Of a stretch of 8,523 bases of DNA, positions 1 through 6,951 are shown piece by piece. Both the position numbers and the translations under genes were made by a program. The stretch covers positions 1 through 8,523 of the forward strand of contig JAISYW010000039.1 in the NCBI GenBank assembly GCA_031269645.1, in the 5' to 3' direction. The DNA comes from Holosporaceae bacterium. Lineage in GTDB: Bacteria > Pseudomonadota > Alphaproteobacteria > UBA3830. Numbering within the stretch: position 1 is the stretch's first letter; each line of letters opens with the position of its first letter. The notes beneath the pieces were generated by a model. That model saw only the letters and a list, made by a program, of their open reading frames with translations. It did no database searches and was not told where the DNA came from.

Positions 1-1517
1 AATATCAGGCCTTCTTTGCGTTTGCGACGATTTATATCTTCAATTTTTAAATCGCCCAATGCAACAAATTTTATGCACACAATTCCGTCGCGCCCTATGA
101 GGTCCTTTGGCACAAAAACATCAACCTTTCTGGATGAATTCCGCGAAATAGTAAAACTAGTTTGCATCTGATTATTTGCAAAAACTTGAAATACTACAGT
201 TTCTTCCTCAAACGTGTCTCTTCTACGCAACACTGTATATTCAACAAGTAGATTTTTGTCCATATTCGCGACCTTAAATTTAATAACTGGAACTTTTGTA
301 ATAGAGATAGCCCCGTCGTCACATATGCTACCAAAACATGTAAAAATCAAATCGGCTTTTATGGAGCCAAGTCGAAATGAATAAAAAAATGGAAGTTTCA
401 AAGGACGCAACTCTCTAGTAGCAAAAACATTTATAGCATTAGCTTGCGCAACTGTCGCGAAATTGTTTTCCTGAAGCCAAGGTAGAAGCTTCTCATACAT
501 TGGTCCAGAACAATTTTCTGTGGGACATATCAAAACTTCGGATTTTGTTATCTCATCTAAGTTATCGCTTACTTCAATATCTATTGGTCTCTTTAATAGA
601 TAAGACATATAAGGACCAAAAAATGATAATCTGTAACCAACGCTTTCCTTATAAAAGTGCACCGTTTTCTCCAATTCCTTATCATATACGGAAATTATTT
701 TTCGATTAGCCATTTCGCAGAGCGATTCAATCGCTTTCATGTCAACATCGCGCAGTTTCCACAAAGTTTTGACACTGCGTTGCGCATGTTCAAAATCTCT
801 CACCATTAATAAAATCATAGCAACATTGGCGAGTATTAGGATGTATCTACTGTTTTCGACCCAAACAATTGACCAGTAAAAAAGCACCGGAATAGTAAGA
901 ACAACGCATGGCATAAAGTAATATGAAGAGTTTAAATGTAATGGTATATATGCCATTGCATATGCAGTTGAGGCAAAAATCAGACCGTCAAAGAACAAAT
1001 GATTCCTATCTCTTTTAAGTAGTAAGAAGCAACTCCTAACTGTGGATATAAAAAATGTTGGATACAGTATATGCTCATTGGAAAACATCGATTTTAGAAA
1101 TGATAAAGTCGGTTCTATATTCCTGTTTTCGTTATAGAAAACGTGGGTGCATCGAAATACGAGAAAATAATATATCGTTAAGTACAGAATGGAATTGAAC
1201 AACAGGCAGAAGTTAAAAATCTTTTCCTTTCTTGAACAATTTTTAAAAAGCAAGTTTATCGTTGAAATTATTGCAAAGATTAAAAACATTGGTTCTTTGC
1301 AGTAGGTTGCATAACAGGCCGCCAAGAAGGCTACAATAAAATATTTCGTTTTTTGTGATTGCTGTCCTTTCCAAACGCAATAAGCGAACACCGACAGTAG
1401 CAAAAATATCATGCGTTCCGCAAATATGAGCTCCATATTTACATAAAGAAAGCTGCTACTTGAAAATAACACTATAAGAAAAAAACAGCTTAGATAGCCG
1501 GCGTATTGCTTTTCCAT
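1..1517 (-). CDS. Polytopic membrane protein, GT-C glycosyltransferase-like (3' end outside window)
   Basis: An open frame of 505 codons without a stop runs off the left edge. ATG at 1517-1515 is preceded by AAGGA nine bases upstream; an in-frame stop lies at 1532-1530, and GTG at 1523 is a less well-spaced alternative. Residues 1-240 carry about eight or nine hydrophobic segments (roughly 7-26, 34-49, 57-71, 77-91, 101-121, 150-167, 175-193, 199-220, 224-239). Residues 245-505 look soluble. Short signatures recall bacterial GT-C sugar transferases: AERMIF (33-38), YCKEPMF (72-78) after a membrane segment, and SYYFMPC (198-204). The beta-rich tail (about 405-500, with VFVPKDLIGRDGI) resembles the closing module of such enzymes, so perhaps only a few residues are missing on the left. 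The first transmembrane segment and acidic catalytic loop usual in GT-C enzymes are absent, which suggests a short, non-catalytic or decayed protein. That it is coding is well supported; the family is inference. Confidence 0.8.
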   Translation of the reverse strand, partial: MEKQYAGYLSCFFLIVLFSSSSFLYVNMELIFAERMIFLLLSVFAYCVWKGQQSQKTKYFIVAFLAACYATYCKEPMFLIFAIISTINLLFKNCSRKEKIFNFCLLFNSILYLTIYYFLVFRCTHVFYNENRNIEPTLSFLKSMFSNEHILYPTFFISTVRSCFLLLKRDRNHLFFDGLIFASTAYAMAYIPLHLNSSYYFMPCVVLTIPVLFYWSIVWVENSRYILILANVAMILLMVRDFEHAQRSVKTLWKLRDVDMKAIESLCEMANRKIISVYDKELEKTVHFYKESVGYRLSFFGPYMSYLLKRPIDIEVSDNLDEITKSEVLICPTENCSGPMYEKLLPWLQENNFATVAQANAINVFATRELRPLKLPFFYSFRLGSIKADLIFTCFGSICDDGAISITKVPVIKFKVANMDKNLLVEYTVLRRRDTFEEETVVFQVFANNQMQTSFTISRNSSRKVDVFVPKDLIGRDGIVCIKFVALGDLKIEDINRRKRKEGLI

Positions 1518-1546
1518 TGACACTTGTCCTTAAAATATGCTAGAAT
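1517..1546 (+). promoter_or_regulatory. Predicted sigma-70-type promoter of rho
   Basis: TTGACA (1517-1522, a perfect -35) and TAGAAT (1541-1546, five of six matches to the -10 consensus) are 18 bp apart. Transcription would start near 1553, giving a leader of about 48 nt before the rho ATG. The -35 box shares base 1517 with the start codon of the divergent membrane-protein gene. No attenuator-like hairpin is seen in the short leader. Confidence 0.65.
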
Positions 1547-1600
1547 TCACCTTAGAGTATTGTAATTCTATTGTTTATCCATCAAAAATAAAGAGAAAGT

Positions 1601-2857
1601 ATGCGTTTAAAAGATATAAAGACAAAAATGCCGGCTGAGTTGTTGGCTTTTGCCGAAAGTTTAGAGCTGGAAAATGCTGCGACTTTGAAACGTCAAGATT
1701 TGATGTTTGCGATTCTAAAAAAACTTGCCGACAACGATGTGGAAATTCTTGGAGAAGGCGTGCTCGAAGTTCTACAGGATGGATTCGGGTTTCTGAGATC
1801 TCCGGAAGCAAATTATATGGCCGGATCCGATGATATCTACGTTTCCCCATCGCAAATTAGAAAATACAGCCTAAAAACTGGAGATACTTTGGAAGGATTT
1901 ATTCGTCCGCCAAAAGATGGAGAGAGATATTTTGCCATTTCTAAAGTGAATTTAGTAAATGGAGATTCTTTGGAAAAAGCCAAACATCGCATAAATTTCG
2001 ACGATTTAACTCCCTTATATCCAGATTCAAAATTAACGCTTGAATTCGACAATCCGAGCGAAAAAGATTTAACTACGCGCGTTATAGAAATTATTTCTCC
2101 GCTTGGGTACGGCCAGAGGGCGTTAATTGTTGCTCCTCCAAGAACGGGAAAAACCGTTATGCTACAAAATATAGCGCGAGCCATTACCGCTAATTCTCCG
2201 GAAACCTATCTGATTGTTTTGCTAATCGACGAACGTCCGGAGGAAGTTACTGATATGCGTCGATCAGTAAATGGCGAAGTCGTCAGCTCTACATTCGACG
2301 AGGTTCCAACACGGCATGTACAAGTGGCCGAGATGGTGATCGAAAAAGCCAAAAGACTTGTGGAGCACAAAAAAGACGTCGTGATTCTGTTGGATTCCAT
2401 CACAAGATTGGCTAGAGCCTATAACACAGTTTGTCCTTCTTCCGGAAAAGTACTCACCGGCGGCGTTGACGCCAATGCGCTCCAAAGACCAAAAAGAATT
2501 TTTGGTGCGGCTAGGAATATTGAGGAAGGTGGATCTCTCACAATTATCGGAACTGCGCTTGTGGAAACTGGATCCCGCATGGACGAAGTCATATTTGAAG
2601 AATTTAAAGGTACCGGCAACGCCGAAATAGTGTTGGATAGAAAACTATCCGACAAAAGAACATTCCCAGCCATTGATATTACAAAATCTGGCACCAGGAA
2701 GGAGGAATTGCTGGTGGATAAGGCTGTGCTGTCAAAAATGTGGGTTCTTAGAAGAGTTGTAATGCCTATGGGAGCTAACGATGGTATGGAATTTTTGATC
2801 GATAAGCTAAAAAACTCCAAAAACAACGCAGATTTTTTCAATAATATGAATCAGTAA
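1601..2857 (+). CDS. rho: Transcription termination factor Rho
   Basis: Hexameric RNA-dependent ATPase/helicase that binds nascent RNA in the cytoplasm and ends transcription. At 418 residues it is full length and nearly collinear with E. coli Rho. Domains in order: N-terminal helical domain (about 1-45), cold-shock-like primary RNA-binding domain (about 50-118, with DGFGFLRSP), then the RecA-like ATPase. Visible motifs: Walker A PPRTGKT (179-185), catalytic Glu in LLIDERPEE (E211), Walker B VILLDS (D265), Q-loop around [10 protein letters not shown] (281-290), R-loop [10 protein letters not shown] (337-346), and arginine finger in SGTRKEEL (R366). The P-loop Arg-Thr at 181-182 (Lys-Ala in E. 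coli, from memory) is the alphaproteobacterial form. The gene stands alone behind its own promoter; the ribosome-binding site is weak (GAGAAAGT just before ATG). No clear intrinsic terminator follows. Confidence 0.98.
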   Translation: MRLKDIKTKMPAELLAFAESLELENAATLKRQDLMFAILKKLADNDVEILGEGVLEVLQDGFGFLRSPEANYMAGSDDIYVSPSQIRKYSLKTGDTLEGFIRPPKDGERYFAISKVNLVNGDSLEKAKHRINFDDLTPLYPDSKLTLEFDNPSEKDLTTRVIEIISPLGYGQRALIVAPPRTGKTVMLQNIARAITANSPETYLIVLLIDERPEEVTDMRRSVNGEVVSSTFDEVPTRHVQVAEMVIEKAKRLVEHKKDVVILLDSITRLARAYNTVCPSSGKVLTGGVDANALQRPKRIFGAARNIEEGGSLTIIGTALVETGSRMDEVIFEEFKGTGNAEIVLDRKLSDKRTFPAIDITKSGTRKEELLVDKAVLSKMWVLRRVVMPMGANDGMEFLIDKLKNSKNNADFFNNMNQ

Positions 2858-3046
2858 ATAGATAAAATTTTAGGATATTCAACTATATACGTGGGTTTAA
2901 ATCTTTAACCATGTTCGGTATTAATTTTTTGCGCTCTGAAGCATCTCAACCTCGAAAGTCAAAAATTGGCAAAAATCTATTAACGAACACGTTTTTTTTG
3001 AAATATAATGATTTGAATATCTGATGTTTTATCTGGCTATGAATAA

Positions 3047-3103
3047 TCTTAGCTCATAGGTCAGTATTTCTTCTTACTAACGCGAACTATGGATTAGCTA
3101 AGA
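3047..3103. repeat. Bulged inverted repeat, possible RNA hairpin
   Basis: TCTTAGCT (3047-3054) plus CATAG (3055-3059) pair with CTATG (3087-3091) plus AGCTAAGA (3096-3103). This makes 13 base pairs interrupted by a four-base bulge (GATT, 3092-3095), with a loop of 27 bases. It lies in the rho-yebC gap, where transcripts from both sides converge. No T-run follows either arm, so it is not a standard terminator. Function unknown. Confidence 0.45.
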
Positions 3104-3214
3104 CGTTGTTATTTGAGGGAAAATAGGTGAACGGGAATTCCGCGATAATTGGTGCTTCGACATTTCCGCTTTAAATGCTTTGCAAAAATAATCTATAAAA
3201 CAAATATGATGCAT
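3098..3214 (-). CDS. Doubtful 38-residue ORF with a good ribosome-binding site
   Basis: ATG at 3214-3212 has AAGAAAGG ending seven bases upstream, one of the better Shine-Dalgarno matches in the window. The frame encodes 38 residues, starting MHHICFIDYF and ending with TTS. It contains basic and Cys/His residues, no membrane segment and no motif I recognise. It overlaps one arm of the 3047-3103 inverted repeat. Its length is within what chance gives in such DNA, so only the ribosome-binding site argues for it. Confidence 0.15.
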   Translation of the reverse strand: MHHICFIDYFCKAFKAEMSKHQLSRNSRSPIFPQITTS

Positions 3215-3392
3215 GGTTGGGCCTTTCTTTTAACCTATTGAAAGTCTAGCCTATTTTCTTTTCGTTTTTAAATCAATTCTAATCAATAGTTCGCATTATT
3301 AACCAATTGTGCCAAAATTTTAAAAGGATCCTCATCTTTATTTATCATTATATCGAAACTTGCATTTCTTCATCCAGAAAAATTTTCTGAGT

Positions 3393-4130
3393 TTACGGTA
3401 CAAATTCCTCTGACCATTCGCAATTAGCAACAACTAATTGAATATCGTCATTGTCTTCAAGTGTTTCTATTAATTTAAATAAAGTTTTTGCCGTTTCCGT
3501 ACTTACGGCGACCATATTTTTTGGTTTCCAAGTGATTCGAGCTTCTTTAGGATCGCCAAATTTTTTCATTAAAGTATCTCTTACAGAAGACAATTGTTCC
3601 AATGAGCAAATTACTTCAAAAAAATCGCTAGTTGTTACCAAATCTTTCGCGCCAGCATCAACAACCGTTTCAAACATCTCATTTTCAGATATTTTATCTC
3701 TTTCATATAAAATATATCCCACATGATCAAATTGAAAACTTACGCTGTTGGTTTCGCCAAGACTTCCGCCAAATTTTGCAAATGCAGCCCTTACTTCAGG
3801 AGCGGTCCGATTTTTGTTGTCCGTCAATCCCTCTACTATTATTGCCACTCCGCCGGGACCATATCCTTCATATCTAATAGCTTGGTAATCTGCTTCTGTA
3901 TCTCCGCCAATTGCCTTTTTAATCGCACGATCTACATTATCTTTTGGCATATTTTCGGATCTTGCGCTCAACAAAGCCGACCTCAATCGAGAATTACTTT
4001 CAGGATCAGTTCCGCCTTCTTTTACGGAAACCGTAATCTCTCTTGAAATTTTAGAAAAAATCTTAGAACGCCTCGCATCTTGCGCTCCTTTTCTGTACAT
4101 TATGTTTTTAAATTGCGAATGTCCTGACAT
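3393..4130 (-). CDS. yebC: YebC/TACO1 family protein
   Basis: Cytoplasmic YebC/TACO1 family protein of 245 residues, the usual length. The family was long annotated as a DNA-binding transcriptional regulator. More recent work on relatives assigns a role at the ribosome, helping translation of proline-rich stretches, so the job here is best called uncertain. Conserved features: N-terminal GHSQFKNIMYRKG (3-15), MPKDNVDRAIKKA (59-71), the family core YEGYGPGGVAIIVE (87-100) followed by LTDNKNRTA (101-109), and GGSLGETNSVSFQF (120-133). The start is supported by AGAGGA five bases before ATG (sequence 4136-4143). A promoter-like pair lies at 4166-4193, so it may be transcribed independently of dnaA. 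The gene often sits next to ruvC in other proteobacteria; here it does not. Confidence 0.95.
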   Translation of the reverse strand: MSGHSQFKNIMYRKGAQDARRSKIFSKISREITVSVKEGGTDPESNSRLRSALLSARSENMPKDNVDRAIKKAIGGDTEADYQAIRYEGYGPGGVAIIVEGLTDNKNRTAPEVRAAFAKFGGSLGETNSVSFQFDHVGYILYERDKISENEMFETVVDAGAKDLVTTSDFFEVICSLEQLSSVRDTLMKKFGDPKEARITWKPKNMVAVSTETAKTLFKLIETLEDNDDIQLVVANCEWSEEFVP

Positions 4131-4165
4131 AGAAATCCTCTTTACGATCTCGAAATCACTATATT

Positions 4166-4193
4166 ATTTTATATATTCGTATACAACCCTCAA
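4166..4193 (-). promoter_or_regulatory. Possible promoter of yebC
   Basis: On the minus strand TTGAGG (4193-4188) and TAAAAT (4171-4166) are 16 bp apart, about 35 bp upstream of the yebC start. The surroundings are very AT-rich, so chance matches are likely and other hexamer pairs nearby are nearly as good. Confidence 0.35.
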
Positions 4194-4255
4194 AAAAGAG
4201 TACAAATTAAATATTGAAGTTACGTAAGGAGATTTTTTTACAAGAATTAGGAAAC

Positions 4256-4330
4256 ATGCAGTGCAGAACCGCAGCGTACTTCCTTGTACATAAGGATCCG
4301 AGTAGCGGATTTGGCGAAATCGATTGCGAA
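4256..4330. repeat. GC-richer palindromic element between dnaA and yebC
   Basis: A patch of about 75 bp is roughly half G+C by hand count, while its flanks are strongly AT-rich. It contains two adjoining hairpins. The first is TCCTTG-TACA-TAAGGA (4281-4296, one G-T pair on the plus strand). The second is ATCCG-AGTAG-CGGAT (4296-4310). They share one base, and a palindrome AATCGATT follows (4318-4325). Several frames stay open across it on both strands: plus 4256-4369 (37 codons, MQCRTAAYFL...), minus 4356-4207 (49 codons) and another minus frame ending at 4247. Such openness with palindromes is typical of small dispersed repeats (REP-like or Rickettsia-palindromic-like) or of a structured RNA, and I take the ORFs as by-products. 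There is only one copy in this window, so repetition is not shown here. Confidence 0.45.
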
Positions 4331-4357
4331 AAAAAGTCAATATGCAACGGTTTCATA

Positions 4358-5707
4358 TTATCTATTTAATATTGTGGTTAACAATTTTATATCCTCTGAT
4401 ATATTGGTATCTTCATTAACAAGCTCTTCAATTTTCTTAACGGCGTGAAGCACCGTAGTATGATCGCGTCCGCCAAAATTCTTACCAATTTCCGGTAAAG
4501 ATAAAGTCGTGAGTTTTTTGGCCAAATACATGGCGATTTGTCTCGGTACCGCGACCTGTCTTACGCGACGAGGAGAAAACATGTCATTTAGTTTAATAGA
4601 ATAATGAGCGGCAACTTTCTTTTGAATTTCTTCAATAGAAACTTTGCGCTCGCTAGTGCGCAACAGATCAGATAAAACTTCTCTGGCATTTTCGACGGTA
4701 ATTTCGCGTCCCACAAACACAGCATTCGCAATAATACGGTTTAATGCTCCTTCTAACTCTCGTATATTAGATGTTATTTTATGCGCGATGAATTCTAATA
4801 CTTTATCTGGAATTTTTACGGAACAGGCGGCGGCTTTTGATTGAAGAATTCCGAGTCTCAACTCATATGTCGTTGGATGAATGTCAGCAACCAATCCCCA
4901 TCCAAGTCGAGATTTCAAACGTTCTTCCATTCCATTCAAATCAGACGGAGACTTATCTGCCGACACTATAACTTGTCGATTATTATCAACCAATGCATTG
5001 AAAGTGTGAAAAAATTCTTCTTGCGTAGATTCTTTTCCACAAATAAATTGAATATCGTCTATCATTAATACATCGACAGAACGAAATTGTTCCTTAAAAG
5101 CCATTGTGTCTTTATATCTGACGGATTTAATAAAGTGATACATGAATTTTTCAGCCGACATATATGCGATATTTCGCTGCTTAGGAAGGCGAGATTTTAT
5201 GGTCCAGGCGATTGAATGCATAAGATGCGTTTTACCTAAACCAACCGCTCCATACAAAAACAACGGATTATACGCAACTTTATCCGATTCTGCTACCCTA
5301 AGCGCTGCGGCATACGCAAGTTCGTTAGGTTTTCCAACCACAAAATTTTCAAACGTTAATTTTGGATCAAGAGGGATACTTAAATCGGTAACTTCATCTG
5401 TTTTTATCTGTTCGAAACGAGAGAAGGCAATTATTTTTTCGGGAACAGCGTTGGCAGAAGAAACGGAAACATTTATCACCTTAACTGATTGATTTTCAGT
5501 CTGACAACAGCTGACGATTTTGTCGGCATAATTATTAACTACCCAATCTCGCAAAAACATGCTCGGAGCGTTAAGATACAATGTATTCGCATCGAATTTG
5601 TCGATGGACAAAGGCAATATCCAACTATTAACGACCGGATCACCAAGCTCGGAGCGCAGTTTCCGACAAACAGAGTTCCATAGAGTAGCCAAATCAGAAT
5701 AATTCAC
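4358..5707 (-). CDS. dnaA: Chromosomal replication initiator protein DnaA
   Basis: AAA+ ATPase that binds DnaA boxes, melts the origin and recruits helicase. The 449 residues cover all four domains: protein-interaction domain I (about 1-75), a short linker (about 76-110), the AAA+ core (about 115-345) and the DNA-binding domain IV (about 350-449). Motifs: Walker A GAVGLGKT (153-160), Walker B VLMIDDIQ (213-220), sensor 1 VIVSAD (246-251), box VII MEERLKSRLGWG (260-271), sensor 2 NIRELEGALNR (314-324), and the DnaA signature LSLPEIGKNFGGRDHTTVLH (402-421). The start codon is GTG (5707-5705), chosen because domain I begins there; the ribosome-binding site is weak (AGCGAG). It lies 37 bp downstream of rpsT with no terminator between, so co-transcription is likely. 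dnaN and recF are absent, and no DnaA-box cluster is seen nearby. Confidence 0.97.
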   Translation of the reverse strand: MNYSDLATLWNSVCRKLRSELGDPVVNSWILPLSIDKFDANTLYLNAPSMFLRDWVVNNYADKIVSCCQTENQSVKVINVSVSSANAVPEKIIAFSRFEQIKTDEVTDLSIPLDPKLTFENFVVGKPNELAYAAALRVAESDKVAYNPLFLYGAVGLGKTHLMHSIAWTIKSRLPKQRNIAYMSAEKFMYHFIKSVRYKDTMAFKEQFRSVDVLMIDDIQFICGKESTQEEFFHTFNALVDNNRQVIVSADKSPSDLNGMEERLKSRLGWGLVADIHPTTYELRLGILQSKAAACSVKIPDKVLEFIAHKITSNIRELEGALNRIIANAVFVGREITVENAREVLSDLLRTSERKVSIEEIQKKVAAHYSIKLNDMFSPRRVRQVAVPRQIAMYLAKKLTTLSLPEIGKNFGGRDHTTVLHAVKKIEELVNEDTNISEDIKLLTTILNR

Positions 5708-5744
5708 AAAATACTCGCTTACCGAAAACAGTGGGAAAATAACT

Positions 5745-6002
5745 CTACTTCATGAAAGACTTTAATGCCCTATTAAGACGCGAAATTTTTCTGCTAGCAG
5801 TGTTTCTATGCAATACACCCTTAGCGACACCTTTCTGAATTTCGGATTGAGCGTCAGCAAAAGCAGATAACGCATCATTAGAGCCAAGACTTGTAGTAAA
5901 CTTCTTAATAAACGTCCTGATACGACTAATTCTATCTCTATTTCTGATTGCCCTTGTGGCATTCTGCCTCATTCTTTTTAAAGCAGAGTCGTGATTTGCC
6001 AT
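5745..6002 (-). CDS. rpsT: 30S ribosomal protein S20
   Basis: Small basic protein of 85 residues that binds 16S rRNA early in 30S assembly. It opens with MANHDSALKRMRQNATRAIRNR, matching the family's MANHxSAxKRxRQ start. It has the internal RTFIKKF segment (29-35) and the NTASRKISRLNRAL motif (67-80) near the end, and length is normal. AGAGAGGA (6015-6008) lies five bases before the ATG and makes the start clear. It is followed by dnaA, the arrangement common in alphaproteobacteria. Its promoter is not clear: TGGTATACG upstream resembles an extended -10 without a matching -35, so it may also receive transcription from the nrd genes. Confidence 0.97.
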   Translation of the reverse strand: MANHDSALKRMRQNATRAIRNRDRISRIRTFIKKFTTSLGSNDALSAFADAQSEIQKGVAKGVLHRNTASRKISRLNRALKSFMK

Positions 6003-6070
6003 ATTATTCCTCTCTCAAAATATCGTATACCAAAACAATTCACAGTCTTTCTTGTTTAACGTAAGAAACA

Positions 6071-6751
6071 TTAACTTCGAATATAAAAACTATCAAAATA
6101 TTTCGATATATCTTCCAATAGAAGTTTATCAGAAAAGATAGGATGTTCAACTACATTTTCATCTTGATTTCTGCACTTCTGTAAAACGGCTTTTTTTACT
6201 CCCATTAAAGATGCTTCTTTTAAAACTTCGACTATCGAATGCGTTTCTATCGATTCGTGCAAAGTCATTCTTACCTCAAACTCAACATTAGAAGATATAA
6301 GTATTTTTAAACTTTCATAGGCCATCTTTCCGCTATCAGAAACTCCTGTTATTGAGCTATAGTTTTTAAACGAATGCTTTAAATCAAAACCAACCCAGTC
6401 AACAAGAGAAATCACCTTAGCTAAGTTATCTGGAAATGTACCGGCTGTGTGAATTCCTACCTTAAAACCCATTTCTTTTACATTTATCAGTGCGTCGCAA
6501 ATGGAATCTTGCAATAATGGCTCGCCTCCGCTGAAAACCACCCCCTCGATTAATTCCTTACGAAGATAGAGCAAATTCAAAATATCTTCCCACGGGAGCG
6601 ATTCGGTTGAAGCAATGGTTTGAAGATGTTTATTATGGCAGTATATGCAGCGCCAAGGGCATCCCTGCAAAAAAACAACTGCAGACAAATGATCAGGATA
6701 GTCGACGGTAGAAAGCGATACTATGCCGCCGACAAGCAAATTATTCTGCAT
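6071..6751 (-). CDS. nrdG: Anaerobic ribonucleotide reductase activating enzyme (radical SAM)
   Basis: Activates class III ribonucleotide reductase: it cleaves S-adenosylmethionine with a [4Fe-4S] cluster and abstracts hydrogen from a glycine of the reductase. The cluster motif CxxxCxxC is at residues 31, 35 and 38 (GCPWRCIYCHN), and the SAM-contacting GGEP is at 75-78 (VVFSGGEPLLQ). The opening GGIVSLSTVDYPDH is typical of the longer NrdG type. At 226 residues it is longer than the E. coli NrdG (about 155) and fits the group often called NrdG2. ATG at 6751 comes three bases after the stop of the small glycyl-radical gene and lacks a clear Shine-Dalgarno, which suggests translational coupling. 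A pyruvate formate-lyase activase is the main alternative, but the neighbouring nrdD decides. Confidence 0.93.
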   Translation of the reverse strand: MQNNLLVGGIVSLSTVDYPDHLSAVVFLQGCPWRCIYCHNKHLQTIASTESLPWEDILNLLYLRKELIEGVVFSGGEPLLQDSICDALINVKEMGFKVGIHTAGTFPDNLAKVISLVDWVGFDLKHSFKNYSSITGVSDSGKMAYESLKILISSNVEFEVRMTLHESIETHSIVEVLKEASLMGVKKAVLQKCRNQDENVVEHPIFSDKLLLEDISKYFDSFYIRS

Positions 6752-6754
6752 TGA

Positions 6755-6928
6755 TTATATGCTGTCACAGTTGCAGCTAACAGATTCTTTGAAATGAACT
6801 CTTTCCGCATGCTCGCCTTTCTTACCAACATTAAAGTTTGAGACCATACGATGGTATCCCATAACTCTAGTCCAAACTTCACACCTCTGTCGTTCTTCAT
6901 CTTTTAGTTCAATTATATCTTGTTTCAT
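6755..6928 (-). CDS. Detached glycyl-radical domain of anaerobic ribonucleotide reductase
   Basis: A 57-residue protein corresponding to the extreme C-terminus of class III ribonucleotide reductases. CEVWTRVMGYHRMV (16-29) carries the glycyl-radical motif RVxGY, with Gly24 the predicted radical site. NFNVGKKGEHAER (31-43) matches the following FNxGKxxE segment seen in single-chain NrdD proteins. It presumably docks into the NrdD barrel beside the active-site cysteine and is activated by NrdG. The start is set by GAGG (6940-6937) eight bases before ATG and by an in-frame TAG 15 bases upstream. It begins 23 nt after the nrdD stop in a different frame and ends three bases before nrdG. The tail SCNCDSI has a CxC pair of unknown role. 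Small separate proteins of this kind are, as I recall, annotated in other bacteria as anaerobic ribonucleoside-triphosphate reductase. Confidence 0.9.
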   Translation of the reverse strand: MKQDIIELKDEERQRCEVWTRVMGYHRMVSNFNVGKKGEHAERVHFKESVSCNCDSI

Positions 6929-6936
6929 TGTAATAT

Positions 6937-6940
6937 CCTC
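6937..6940 (-). promoter_or_regulatory. Ribosome-binding site of the glycyl-radical gene
   Basis: GAGG within TTGAGGAT lies eight bases before the ATG at 6928 and after the nrdD stop. It shows that the small protein has its own translation start and is not made only by frameshifting or stop readthrough from nrdD. Confidence 0.65.
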
Positions 6941-6951
6941 AATCTATATGT

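Larger units (their letters stand above)
2858..3392. other. 535-bp intergenic gap between convergent rho and yebC
   Basis: I find no gene here that I can support. The stretch is AT-rich and contains a bulged inverted repeat (3047-3103), a run of eight T (2992-2999) behind a four-base-pair stem, and a short palindrome CAGAAAAATTTTCTG (3375-3389) just past the yebC stop. Three tiny open frames exist: 2911-3024 plus (37 codons), 3098-3214 minus (38 codons) and 3283-3348 minus (21 codons). Only the second has a good ribosome-binding site. No tRNA, tmRNA, SRP RNA or RNase P RNA hallmark was recognised. The gap may hold decayed coding sequence, untranslated ends or an unrecognised RNA. Confidence 0.6.

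Noticed and set aside
500..709. Plus-strand ORF of 69 codons
   Set aside because: It lies wholly inside the long minus-strand membrane-protein frame, with no ribosome-binding site and no recognisable features; an antisense shadow.
1039..1047. DnaA-box-like TGTGGATAT in the membrane-protein gene
   Set aside because: A single imperfect site in coding sequence with no partner nearby.
1559..1585. Promoter for the membrane protein: TTGATG (1585-1580) and TACAAT (1564-1559), minus strand
   Set aside because: Spacing of 15 bp is short and the region is AT-rich. Plausible but not separable from chance.
2982..2999. Intrinsic terminator after rho: AACG-AACA-CGTT then eight T
   Set aside because: The stem is only four base pairs, two of them A-T, which is too weak. 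It lies 125 bp past the stop.
2911..3024. Plus-strand ORF of 37 codons starting MFGINFLRSE
   Set aside because: No Shine-Dalgarno, no recognised motif, and it ends just after a T-run. Length is within chance.
3283..3348. Minus-strand 21-codon frame ending NNANY, possible gene remnant
   Set aside because: It reads like a protein tail, but the frame is closed upstream before yebC and I recognise no parent gene.
4131..4357. Small RNA such as SRP, 6S or tmRNA between dnaA and yebC
   Set aside because: None of the conserved signatures of these RNAs was found. The hairpins alone do not identify a family.
4358..6002. Replication origin at dnaA
   Set aside because: Only 37 bp separate rpsT from dnaA, and there is no cluster of DnaA boxes or AT-rich unwinding region. 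In alphaproteobacteria the origin is often elsewhere.
6048..6068. Terminator hairpin after nrdG (TTTCTT with AAGAAA, nine-base loop)
   Set aside because: Six base pairs, nearly all A-T, with no T-run on the minus strand. It is probably a chance match.
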